Program-made: the position numbers and the translations under genes
Assembly (NCBI GenBank): GCA_039602395.1
Contig: JBCNJP010000012.1
Span: 27,266,454-27,330,453 of the forward strand
Direction of reading: 5' to 3'
Source: Deinandra increscens subsp. villosa
Taxonomy: Eukaryota > Streptophyta > Magnoliopsida > Asterales > Asteraceae
DNA: 64,000 bases
Shown here: piece by piece, positions 34,018 to 44,852 of the stretch
Layout of the letters: each line of letters starts with the position of its first letter
Position numbering within the stretch: position 1 is the first letter of the stretch
The notes under the pieces: generated by a model
Databases searched by the model: none
The model's input: only the letters and a program-made list of their open reading frames with translations
Told to the model about the DNA's origin: nothing

Positions 34018-34517
34018 NNNNNNNNNNNNNNNNNNNNNNNNNNNNNNNNNNNNNNNNNNNNNNNNNNNNNNNNNNNNNNNNNNNNNNNNNNNNNNNNNNN
34101 NNNNNNNNNNNNNNNNNNNNNNNNNNNNNNNNNNNNNNNNNNNNNNNNNNNNNNNNNNNNNNNNNNNNNNNNNNNNNNNNNNNNNNNNNNNNNNNNNNNN
34201 NNNNNNNNNNNNNNNNNNNNNNNNNNNNNNNNNNNNNNNNNNNNNNNNNNNNNNNNNNNNNNNNNNNNNNNNNNNNNNNNNNNNNNNNNNNNNNNNNNNN
34301 NNNNNNNNNNNNNNNNNNNNNNNNNNNNNNNNNNNNNNNNNNNNNNNNNNNNNNNNNNNNNNNNNNNNNNNNNNNNNNNNNNNNNNNNNNNNNNNNNNNN
34401 NNNNNNNNNNNNNNNNNNNNNNNNNNNNNNNNNNNNNNNNNNNNNNNNNNNNNNNNNNNNNNNNNNNNNNNNNNNNNNNNNNNNNNNNNNNNNNNNNNNN
34501 NNNNNNNNNNNNNNNNN
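34018..34517. other. assembly gap (500 N)
   Basis: Placeholder run of N. The remainder of element E and the outer flank of element D are not on its other side as seen, so the gap may be much larger or the join may be wrong. Confidence 0.99.
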
Positions 34518-34679
34518 ACCATATATATATATCCTATAGTTAAGGTATTCATTAATTAGTGTCATTCTTTTTTGCTATAAAATATCAATTTTTTTCATAC
34601 ATTGTTTTAGTTTTTGCATAGTAATTACATCAAAAGTTATGACACTTTAAAAATATTCAAGTGTTTAATCACATTGATA

Positions 34680-35239
34680 AAGATTAGTCTTAATAATCAC
34701 ACCCTTGATCTTGTAAACATTATTCGAGTGAAACTAAACTCATTTTTATTCTTTCACTTGGGACATTCCGAAGCAAAATGTCCGCACTTGTTACACTTGA
34801 AACACTTGATGTGACTTTTAACCCATAGAACTCAACTATCATCTCCCCGACTTTTCCCAGACATCCAACCTTTACCACGGTCATGTTCAAAGTCTTTCCG
34901 GCTTGAGTTTCTACAACCACGGTCAACTGCCAAACATGCAAAATATCTGCTAAAACTTAAGCAATCCGGACATTCCATGTGTTTCTATGGATAGCTAAAC
35001 TAGAATATGCAATGCAAATCGTCAGGTCCAGGTTAACACCCAGACGGTCCCCATTGATCATTAGACCAGATTTCTAACCTTGTGTCATCATATTTTTTAT
35101 TATTTTAACCAAGGTAGCAATCCGGACGGTCAATGTGTTTCTATGGATGAACTATATGTAATAAAACTGGATGATCTAGAGTTCTTCAGGATGAACTGGA
35201 TAGCTAGAGTTCTTCAGGATGAACTATATATACTATAAA
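34680..35239. repeat. 560 bp duplicated segment, copy 1, with a gag zinc-knuckle remnant
   Basis: Nearly identical to 39682-40238. On the minus strand at about 34834-34755 it encodes CFKCNKCGHFASEC, a CCHC knuckle, preceded by a basic gag tail with a stop in it. So it is a fragment of a Copia gag. The rest has internal repeats of GCAATCCGGAC and ATGTGTTTCTATGGAT. Confidence 0.8.
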
Positions 35240-36166
35240 TAACCAAATGATGACCATTTATTTTGTTTAAAAGATTGGGAGCTAAAAGAAATTACATGAA
35301 GACTTAATTAGAAAATTGGTAAACTCTTTCTTTTAGGAAAATGTGAAAAATCGAATTTGTGCTATAGCGACTTTTCTAATGATTAATAGAAACATGAAGA
35401 CCTTATAAGCCATTTGAAGAAATAAAAAAACCCCAAAAAACGATCTTACCAATCGAACCTGTTCATGGTAAGAATTGAATCTGAGAAAACGAAATCGAAT
35501 TACCTGTGATTAGAGGATGTCTTGAACCATCATCATTTGGAAAAATCACAGCGCTGATCAAATACAATCATATTAAAGGATGATAGAAGCAAAGTCAGTG
35601 AAGTTTTACTATCCAAACAAATTGAAGCTATCATAAAGCATAAGAAAACCTAAAAAAATAACATCCATAACAAATCGAGACCAAAGGAGAAATTCATCCA
35701 TATCAAAGAAAAGAACATAGGGCAAATAAAAAAAAACAACAATAGAGAAAAATCTTGAAGAATCTAATGAACTAACATAGCTGACAAAGGACCAACGGAG
35801 ATGAAATTGGAGAACGGAGTCGCCGATCGACTGCCAATCTCGTTCGATCATTCATCACTTCCTTGCAAAAGTAAACGGAAAATGTGATAGTGAACCGGCG
35901 TGAAGGTAGAGAAAAAGGAAACCTGTAGAGAGAGAAAGAGAGTATTTGCAGAGAGGTGAGGTATTCACAGAGAAAATATGCAGAGAGAAATACGTGTGTT
36001 TGACTGAATACGCGTGTTAAAGAGAAAAGGAAAACGCGTGGACTCAACAAAACACGCGTAAGATGAAAAAGCAGGCCAGAGGATAGGTGGTGAAATACTA
36101 TAGGAGGAGACGATGTACAGTAATTTATGAGAAGAGACCCTCAATTCTTTTTGTTATATATATAAA
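35240..36166. other. no gene seen
   Basis: AT-rich sequence with purine-rich runs and repeated ACGCGTG at 36000-36060. No coding content is recognised. It may be an untranslated leader of something lost. Confidence 0.4.
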
Positions 36167-36197
36167 CTAGGTTAGTAACCCGTGTATTACACGGGTT
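36167..36197 (-). mobile_element. Helitron 3' terminus (minus strand)
   Basis: On the minus strand AACCCGTGT-AAT-ACACGGGTT forms a 9 bp hairpin (36177-36197). It is followed by ACTAAC and the end CTAG, then T. A hairpin a few bases before a CTRR end inserted ahead of T is the Helitron 3' signature. The body would extend to higher coordinates; I cannot place the 5' TC end. Confidence 0.55.
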
Positions 36198-36785
36198 GAG
36201 CTTATAATATTAGATATATATATAAAAGAAAAAAAGGTTGAAACAATCAAATTATTATGTGTGACAAATTGTTGATTAGTTTTCATAAAATAATCAAATT
36301 ATTGAATAAATTTATTAAATTTACATTAAGTTAGTCAAAAAAAAAAATTAATGGAAATTTAGTTTTAACAAATTTGGTAATTATACTTAATTGATAATCT
36401 AATAAATTGATATTTAAATGTTGTTTTGACATGTGGCAATGCTGATGTGGACCTTTTAGAAATAAGACATATATAACACCCATTTTAGTGTTTTATTAGG
36501 ATTAATTAAAGATAAATAATAAAGTTACATAATAACCTTCTAGAAAGATGGCATAATATGTAACAGTCACAAGTGGCTCAATGTTTTTTATGGCTTAAAG
36601 TGTAGTAAAAATCCAAGGCTTTTTACTAAATCCTTTTGAGTTGTTATGTTTATTTAGTTGTATCAACTGTTGGAAACAATCTGTTTTATACTTCACGTAC
36701 ATCTCTACAAAACAAACAGAAGCTTTCGAATATCGTGATGAACTAGTTATCCTTTACAAAATAAGAAAGAAGGATATTTTGACTA
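36198..36785. other. presumed Helitron body, no gene seen
   Basis: AT-rich, no open frame with recognisable content. Confidence 0.35.
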
Positions 36786-37517
36786 TTTTTTTTTAAGGGC
36801 AGCAAAATTTTTATATAAACATACTCACTCAAAAAGAGTTAGGGAACTTACATGGAAAGGAGAGGGTTAAATAACTACTCGTCCCAAGATAAATTGGCTT
36901 TATGATTTCTATTAATAAACCACGAAAAGGATAGGAAAACAATATTATCAAAAAGCTTGTCATTTCGCAGTTTCGAGAGCTGGAATATCAAAAGGTTTCT
37001 CATCCTCCAAATGTTCCACCAAGCCGTAAAAATAACATAAATGAAAACATCTTTCTTCACCCTAGAACAATGAAGATATCAATCTGACAATTCACCTCCG
37101 AAGGAGAATCCGGATTTAAATCGATCTCTAACCAAGTCGACATACGATTGAGAACTTTAGAAACCACCGAACAATCCCCAAAAATATGAGAAGAAGATTC
37201 TACATGAAGTGAACATAACGGACATAAAATGGAAGGGATGCCAATCCCATGAAGGGAGATAATAAGACGAGTTGGAAGACAATCCAAAAAGAGCCTCCAT
37301 ACCAAAATGTTAACTTTTTTTTTTGTGAACAAACCGACACCACCTCTTTTCAAGATCGCCGTAAGAAGATACCGTCTATCAATATAATTCTGAATGTCTT
37401 TCACCTCGAACAAAGAATTACCATTGAGATCCAACGCCAAATATCATCCTCAGACGACAACGGAACATCCTCGAGAAGAGCTAGAAGATTAACACATTAT
37501 TCTTGTTTAGCAACGCC

Positions 37518-39299
37518 CAGTGGCGGATCCAGGATTTTTGTTTAGTGAGGGTAAAAAACTATCCCGTATATAATATCGGTTAAACGAGTAAAAAAGATAC
37601 ATTAAAACGGGTTAAAAGGGTTGGTTAACATGGGTCATAAGGGTCGATTATAATAACAAAAATGGTATGCGTTCTAGTCTCACAATATGATCATATTAAA
37701 ATGAAGATACTAATAATAAGGAAAATTGGCCTGTAATAATACAAGTTTTCACTCTTTGGCCAATAATAATATGAGTTTTTGAGTTGGTCTGTAATAATAC
37801 CAGTTTTCGAACTATTGGACTGTAATAGTATGCCGTTAGTTCTTACTTAACGGGGTTAAATCCCTGCCTATGTGGCTGCCCACGTGGCTTCAATGTATTT
37901 CTTTTAACAAAAGACTATAGTGGGGGCTGTTACATTAGCTCTGCCTATGTGGATTCCGATTTCTTCTTCAAACCTAGATCTGAACTTTTCCCCTTTTCTC
38001 CCTCTTTGCGGGGGCTGTTACATTAGCTCCGCCGATGGCGGCCGGTGGCGATGGCGGCGGAGGGGTCGATTGCGACCGGTGGCGATGGCGGCGGACGGGT
38101 GGGTGGCGACAGGTGCGGTGGCGACGGAGGGTGGTTGCGGCTGTTTGTTCTTCCTGTTTTCCTTTTCCTTTTTTTTTCTTTATATAAAAAAAAACTAGTC
38201 CTTATACTATAGTCTTTTGTTAAAAGAAATACATTGAAGCCACGTGGGCAGCCACATTGGCAGGGATTTAACCCCGTTAAGTAAGAACTAACGGCATACT
38301 ATTACAGTCCAATAGCTCAAAAACTGGTATTATTACAGACCAACTCAAAAACTCATATTATTATTGGCCAAAGAGTGAAAACTTGTATTATTACAGGCCA
38401 ATTTTCCTAATAATAATGTATAAAATGCTAAGCGCAACACACACGTTATGACGATGATCGCCTGGTCTAGTGACATATGGTGTGTTTATTTTAACCAAAA
38501 CGATATGGGTCCTAATAAAAAAAAAGTGACAGTAGGTAAATTTAAAAAGTAGATTTTAGTGAAGATTTATAGTCATGTAAAAATGAATCGTGTTTAAATA
38601 TTTGAAAATAATCCTTTAATATTATAAGAAAATAGCTTATTTTAAATAATTTCTTAAAATAAATAAATAACTTTTATATGTATAGTTGTTCTTATTAATT
38701 TAACCTTCTTTCATGAAATGGTTTTATCTAATTCATAAAATGATAATATTTTATAATATTTTGAAATTGTGTCCAAACGGAACAAAATAAAAATAGAGGA
38801 GCAGTAATTTTATTTTTTATGATATTGGTATTTTCTTTTGTTGTTTTAAAAGGAATTCATTATGTGTGTTTTGTGTTTTGTTTGTACGTTTTATCGGCTT
38901 TTAAAATGTAAAGATATCAAATAAAAAATGATTAAAAGTTGAAGGGTTGGTCTGTAATTGCAGTTATTCTAGATGGGTTGCTCTGAAACATTTAATAATA
39001 CTTTTTGAATTGTACAGATCACAACTCTCAAAGGAAAAGTAAAATTCTTTCTTCTTCATCTTCTCTCCCTCAACCCTACCAAGCTTCCATAATTCTATCA
39101 TGGCTTCCTCTTAAAAAGTTCGATGTAAACTATCAACCTCTTTAAATTTCTTCTCTATGTTGATAATCGAACATCAAAAGGGGGCCTCTTAAGTTAGTTG
39201 GGAAGGGGCCTCCTAAAAATTACCAAAAAATTCCTACATCTTAGATGAATCTCAGTGGGGGCCTCTCCCCCCGCTGAAGCCTTCTTCAATCCGCCCCTG
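37518..39299. mobile_element. hAT-like non-autonomous element
   Basis: The ends are CAGTGGCGGATCCAGG on the left and CCAGGGGCGGATTGAAG on the right when reversed, the CAG-GGCGGA termini of the Tip100-like hAT group. Flanks GCAACGCC (37510-37517) and GCACCGCC (39300-39307) form an 8 bp target duplication with one mismatch, the length expected for hAT. It interrupts the LINE. There is no transposase, and a MULE is nested inside. Confidence 0.75.
37720..38407. mobile_element. Mutator-like element with GC-rich captured core
   Basis: Inverted repeats of about 190 bp begin GGAAAATTGGCCTGTAATAA at both ends. A perfect 9 bp target duplication, TAATAATAA, flanks it (37711-37719 and 38408-38416). The AT-rich arms enclose a GC-rich core (about 37920-38160) with repeated GGTGGCGATGGCGGCGG, unlike the surroundings. 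The core is open on the plus strand for 92 codons (37920-38198). The contrast suggests a captured host gene leader (Pack-MULE), but I cannot name the donor. Confidence 0.85.
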
Positions 39300-39460
39300 G
39301 CACCGCCTCTAACCGAACGATGCCAAAACCGATTCCAATCCGTGTTATCCCTATAATTAGAAACTAGACTATCCTTATTAATTGATAAGGCAAATAGGCG
39401 AGGAAATATGTGACATAAAGCACGATCGCCAACCCAAACATATCACTGCCGTTGCCAACT

Positions 39461-39681
39461 TGTCTTTAGTTGTTTTATGGTTTAAACTTGCAACTAAAAA
39501 ACCCCATTATATAGAATAAATAAGTAACACTTTCTAGGAGTCTAGAACCTACTTACTTAACTTATTTAAAAATTAAACAAATAAGTATCCTAATGAAATA
39601 AGAACTTCAATTCTTGCCCACCCATGCAAAAAAAAAAATTATAAACTTGCTAATTAATCCTATTAACTTTTACCGTTTTAT
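39461..39681. other. no gene seen
   Basis: AT-rich spacer between the LINE piece and the duplicated segment. Confidence 0.4.
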
Positions 39682-40238
39682 AAGATTAGTCTTAATAATC
39701 ACACCCTTGATCTTGTAAACATTATTCGAGTGAAACTAAACTCATTTTTATTCTTTCACTTGGGACATTCTGAAGCAAAATGTCCGCACTTGTTACACTT
39801 GAAACACTTGATGTGACTTTTAACCCATAGAACTCAACTATCATCTCCCCGACTTTTCCCAGACATCCAACCTTTACCACGGTCATGTTCAAAGTCTTTC
39901 CGGCTTGAGTTTCAACAACCACGGTCAACTGCCAAACATGCAAAATATCTGCTAAAACTTAAGCAATCCGGACGGTCCATGTGTTTCTATGGATAGCTAA
40001 ACTAGAATATGCAATGCAAATCGTCAGGTCCAGGTTAACACCCAGACGGTCCCCATTGATCATTAGACCAGATTTCTAACCTTGTGTCATCATATTTTTG
40101 ATTATTTTAACCAAGGTAGCAATCCGGACGGTCAATGTGTTTCTATGGATGAACTATATGTAATAAAACTGGATGAACTAGAGTTCTTCAGGATGAACTG
40201 GATAACTAGAGTTCTTCAGGATGAACTATATACTATAA
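39682..40238. repeat. 560 bp duplicated segment, copy 2
   Basis: Differs from 34680-35239 by a handful of substitutions and one indel. It carries the same gag knuckle remnant on the minus strand and overlaps the 3' end of the PB1-like gene. Confidence 0.8.
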
Positions 40239-40624
40239 CTAGACAAGGCCTGACATCCCTTGGATCATCAGTGAATGGAACCAGTCTATAATCCAGAGAC
40301 AACCCTGAGATCCTCAAGTAGGGGTCGAAATCGTTCAAGTCATAACCTAGGTCAGAAACCATTTGACCTAGGTCATCGAACGAGAAGGAGGTAATTTTCA
40401 CCTCGTCGAAGTAGTGAACCCTCCCATCGATGTATTGTATCCGATCATTGAGCCTCGCAAAATACCATAGGTGATAGATCACCAAAGTAAACAGACTAAA
40501 ATCTTCTTCCCCTGTTCAAGAAAAATAACCAAATTAGAGACGCGAATTCCACATTAAACCATTTAGATTATTACTTACTGTATTCGGGGCTATCTTCCAC
40601 ATTCATTGGACGCAAATACCACAT
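40216..40624 (-). CDS. PB1-like domain protein, two exons, fragment
   Basis: Exon 1 (40624-40579, 46 nt) ends at GTAAGT. Exon 2 starts after GAACAG at 40511 and runs to a stop at 40216. The split Arg codon joins in frame, giving 113 residues. The core (FTLVIYHLWYF ... RIQYIDGRVHYFDEVKITSFSFDDL ... LGY) resembles the PB1-like domain at the N-terminus of many plant MULE-associated proteins, which probably mediates protein contacts. The downstream parts (MuDR/SWIM transposase) are missing, and the last codons lie in the duplicated segment. So this is probably a truncated transposase-related gene rather than a host gene. Confidence 0.5.
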
Positions 40625-40760
40625 TTTCAGAGAGAGATAACAACGTATATGGTGATGATCGACAAGTAATTATTTAATTATATGATTTATATCCGAAACT
40701 TGAGGTGGTAGATAAAGATTTGGCCTCTAGTAATCATATATATCCGTCATCGCCACAGAT

Positions 40761-43700
40761 AACTAATTAAAAGTGGCTACTATTTAGTCACGGTCAATAT
40801 ATGTGGCCATAGGTAATAGATTTGTGTCACTCACAACATACTATTTAGTCACACAACCTAATAATAGTGGTCATATGTACTAGCTTTTAGCCACATAACT
40901 AAGTAAACATAGTGTTCATTGCTCACATTTAGCCACATATACTATATACTTAATAGTTTTGTTTTTTTTTTAATTTACTAAGTAATAAAATCTACTCTTC
41001 CGTCACACAACAATATTTGAGCGTGACCATACATTCATTTTTGGTCACATGAATAAAAAATCATAAAAATTCTGTGGTCGTTTTGTAACATCCGTGTCCG
41101 ATCCAATTACAAAACCCGACCCGAATTTGAACTTGTCACGCAAATCGAGTCTTTATTTAACAATTACCGGAAGAATTTGACCAAATTATACATTTAAATC
41201 ATGTTTGGCTAATTCCATAATCATTTTCGAAAACAAAATAATAAATTTACAAGGTTTTAGGTTAGACGATTTGATTAAAACGAAAATAGAGCAATTTTCA
41301 GCTTTTACGCGATTTCGATATTCGATTAATCGTTTACCGGGAATCTCGGGATTTTTAAGTCAAAATATATTACTTTGAATACCCTACAATCATTTTATAA
41401 CATTAAAAACTAATTGGTTAAATTTTAGATCGATTTTATTAATTAAAACGTAAATAATTGAATTTACCGTTTTTCGTGCAAATCCGTTAGTAACCGGGAA
41501 TCACGTAAATTTCCAAAAATCATATTTTAATGTTTCTAAAGGTTCTATAAGGTTATTATAAGTTGCTCATAAAATTTTAGAGAGTTAACGAGTTAAAATG
41601 AGCTCGAACAAATAAAAAGAAAAATAAATATATATTAAATACGTATTTTTATACCTCGTTAAAATGTATCCCGAGCTTTATAAATCTTAAGAAAGTATTC
41701 GAATATCATGTTGAACTTAAAACATTAGTTAAATCGAAAGATACAAAGGTAAAACACATAAAACAAAAGTTCAGGGACTAAATGTGCAATTTATTGAAAG
41801 TTATGAAACGCACGTATCCGTATATCATCAAGCATGTTCCGAGCCTTAATAAACTTTTATAAACATGTTTTATAATGTTTTGGTGCATAAAATAACAGTT
41901 TCGGAGAAATCTGGGGCTTAAAATGTAAATATAAACTTGAGGGACCAAAACTGCCAAAGCAGCAAAGTGCTTTGTGGGTCGCCGAGCCCTAGGCTCACCC
42001 GGCGCGTACCGCCCACCGACACCGTCGCAGATTTTTGTTTTTACGATTTTACAGCCTACGTTTGGCATCTCCACACGTCAAATTCGAACGATTAGTCACC
42101 CCCTAAGCTGTCTACACATAATTCCGCCCCTAACCACTATAAATTCGAGCTCAGATCATCCCTTTATCCTCACCAATTCACGAATTCTTCACCTTGAAAA
42201 CCCTTAAATGCAACCGAACCTTGTTCCATCAAATTCGAGCAATCCAGAAACTCTCCAAGGTTGATCTCCTGCAGTCCCCCATAATTTGGTATGCTCTACA
42301 AAAGCCCTCTATCAATTTCTGTTAATTTTGTTGTTTTAATCGAGTTCTAGATCTATGCTTAAAATTAGGGTTCTTAACATGTTTCTTCAATTCTGGGTAA
42401 TCGGGAAAGAGTTAGGGTCTGATTTTTTGAAGGATATGATGTTATAACATATATTAAAGAACCCCTAAGTTAATTTCATGATATCTAAATGTTTGGTATT
42501 TTATATAAAAATATGCCAAAATTAGGGTTTTCGGGTCGTTGTTCTGCCCAAATTAAATAAACGATGTTGAATTAGGATTTACTATTTTGAGGAATATTAT
42601 AATATATCATAATGAATAAGACCCTAAGTTTTTACAATATTATAAATTGTTTTGATATTTATTTAATAAATACATTAAAATTAGGGTTTTCTAGACGTTG
42701 CTTTGCCAAAACTTAACAAACGGGTTAAGTTTAGGGCTAATGCTTTAAAGGTATATTATAAAATAATGTTTTAAGCAAAAGCCCTAAATTTATTTCATTT
42801 AATAAAAGATTTTGCTATTTATTTGATAATTATTCCAAAATTAGGGTTTTGAATATGATTATTAAATATTAAACAAATCGAAAAGTATTGAAACTTGAGT
42901 TTTCGTCTTAGAACATATTTATATATATAATAAGTGTATGTGAGTTCAAAAGTGATAAATGAATTAATTATAAAATGAATTACCAAAACCCTAATTTACC
43001 AATAAAGGGTAAAAGGGTCTTTTGACCTAACACTCCTTAAGTTCCTCGTGTCCTTAGAACTATAATCATTATCATTCCCTATATTCATTTAGCATGTTCG
43101 TTTCATTAGGATAATCTTCAGATTGTTATCTCTCGTGATTGGTCCTATCTTTCGTTTCTGATCTACTTATCAGGTGAGTAACTACTAAATCCCCCTCTTT
43201 TAATATTATGGGATGTGATACGATATCAACTCTTGTTATCATTAGAAGGGTGATTCCTTCAAATGATGACTTGAGTAGTGAGTATTCACAAACCTCCTCT
43301 TTTAACCTTTTTGGGGTGTAACATGTATCTCTCTATATTCAAATTGTTTCTCTAAACCACAAACGCGATTATATGATGATTTGATACGTTCTATGTATGT
43401 TAAATATGTGTGGATTATTGTGATTGGTTTGATCTAGCACGGTTACTAATTCTATCTCGAAGTGTACTCATTAACACACCGAGTCGGGGTTACAGTAATA
43501 GATCTATTGGTTTGACAGCCCACTTGGCCTGCCTGGAAGCGTCAAGTGATTGGAAGCCTAGTTGTCTAGGGTTTGATGTGCTCATTCATTGGCTTTAACT
43601 CATTACTTGTTTGACTATACATATGAAAATATCTGGTTAGACATATATCGCTGTTATTGAAAGTATACTTATATTATTTAAACATGTGTTTACTCACCAA

Positions 43701-44233
43701 CTACTTTTGTAGTTGACACTTTATCTTATACATGTTGCAGGAACCTATACATGAGCTATGTTGTGATCACGCTAGGATTGCTGGACCTAGATTAAAGACT
43801 TTAAATCAGTTTGATATGTATTACTGCATGTTTACTATTCTTGTACAATATCTTAAATTGATTAATGAAAAAGGGCATGTTTAAGTATTATAACTTATTT
43901 TAGTTGTCATGTGCATCTGGACAATCATTGCGCCCCGACATATTCCGCCGTCGGTTGGGGTGTGACACGTTTGATGCATTTCACCACTTTTTTTTAGTGT
44001 GACAAATAAGTGCCACATGTTTTTGTAAAATAGTGGCTAAAGCCACTGCACCTGATTGTTGTCACATAAACAAAAAAATACGTGGCTAAAATGGTCCAAA
44101 TGCTATATATTTGGCCACGGGTATAAAGTATGTGTGGCTAAAACTATGTTTCTTACCTTTAGCCACTTTTTTTTAAAACCGTGGCTAGGTGTTTAAAAAA
44201 AAACCGTGACTAAAGCCACTTTTTAACGTAGTG
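40761..44233. mobile_element. degraded non-autonomous CACTA element, split by a solo LTR
   Basis: The right end reversed reads CACTACGTTAAAAAGTGGC. The left end near 40761 is a degraded match (AACTAATTAAAAGTGGC). Both arms are full of GTGGCTA and TAGCCAC in either orientation, the subterminal repeat pattern of CACTA elements. Without the inserted LTR it would be about 590 bp. No transposase and no clear 3 bp target duplication (right flank TTA). Confidence 0.6.
41084..43967. mobile_element. solo LTR, 2.9 kb
   Basis: Starts TGTAACATCCG, ends GGTTGGGGTGTGACA, with perfect 5 bp target duplications CGTTT at 41079-41083 and 43968-43972. It has the GATCTATTGGTTTGAC motif (43500) seen in the LTRs at 704 and 6373. 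There is a run of four near-repeats of the form TTAGGGTTTT then 50-60 bases (42365-42850). Noncoding. Confidence 0.85.
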
Positions 44234-44760
44234 TTATCACTCTTTCCAGCTAAAGGAAACAAAAGTCTTCAGTAATAAAAAGGAGTTAATTGAAAAAGAA
44301 AAATAATTTTAAGAACTTGACTCTATTTTAGTAAATACGAAAACTAAGACCACCCGCATCGATGTCGTACGTACGTACGTACGTGATTTAGTTGAGTGGT
44401 ACGTGCGACGTACGTTGATGTGGGGTACGTATGTCCACACATACACATACGTACGCGTATTTGTGGGTCCCACGTTTTTAATTTTCTTTTTTTTTAAATA
44501 TCCAACGGATAGATTATTAAAATTCAAATTTATATTTTTACTTTAAACCTTTATTAATTTAAATAAAATATAAATAAATTTCAAAAAAATTTGAAAAAAA
44601 TTCTAAAATTCATAATTAATTAAAACATTAATTTTAATATTTTTTAAAAATAACGGCTATTTTTTATTTGTCTTATTATAACAGCTAGTTTTTTAATATA
44701 AAATATTAATAACGGCTAGTTTTTTTGTCTTCTTCCAAACGGCTAGTTTTTCATCACTAC

Positions 44761-44768
44761 TATAAATA
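44761..44768 (+). promoter_or_regulatory. TATA box of the PIF transposase gene
   Basis: TATAAATA 92 bases before the ATG, with CTCAGTATTCTCATTTCA just after it. Copies of AACGGCTAG lie upstream (44711, 44738). Confidence 0.65.
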
Positions 44769-44852
44769 CACTCAGTATTCTCATTTCATTTCACACATCT
44801 CTCTCAAAACCCTCTCAATATCAAATCTCTCTCAAACCCAAAACTCTCAAAA

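Larger units (their letters stand above)
36786..39460 (-). mobile_element. LINE (L1-type) 3' fragment, split by a hAT insertion
   Basis: Minus-strand pieces at 36786-37517 and 39308-about 39460 join around the hAT-like element. The outer piece reads VGDRALCHIFPRLFALSINKD, typical of the stretch after the RT domain. The inner piece has the reverse-transcriptase zinc-binding domain: VNILVWRLFLDCLPTR ... CPLCSLHVESSSHIFGDC. It is followed by the usual WWNIWRMRN motif. The element ends in A9 (36794-36786), a poly(A) tail. The 5' end is truncated, and frameshifts are present (for example near 37440), so it is dead. Confidence 0.8.

Noticed and set aside
35609..36050. Minus-strand hydrophobic open frames
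   Set aside because: Phe/Leu/Ser-rich translation of AT-rich DNA with no domain, splice context or conservation cue.
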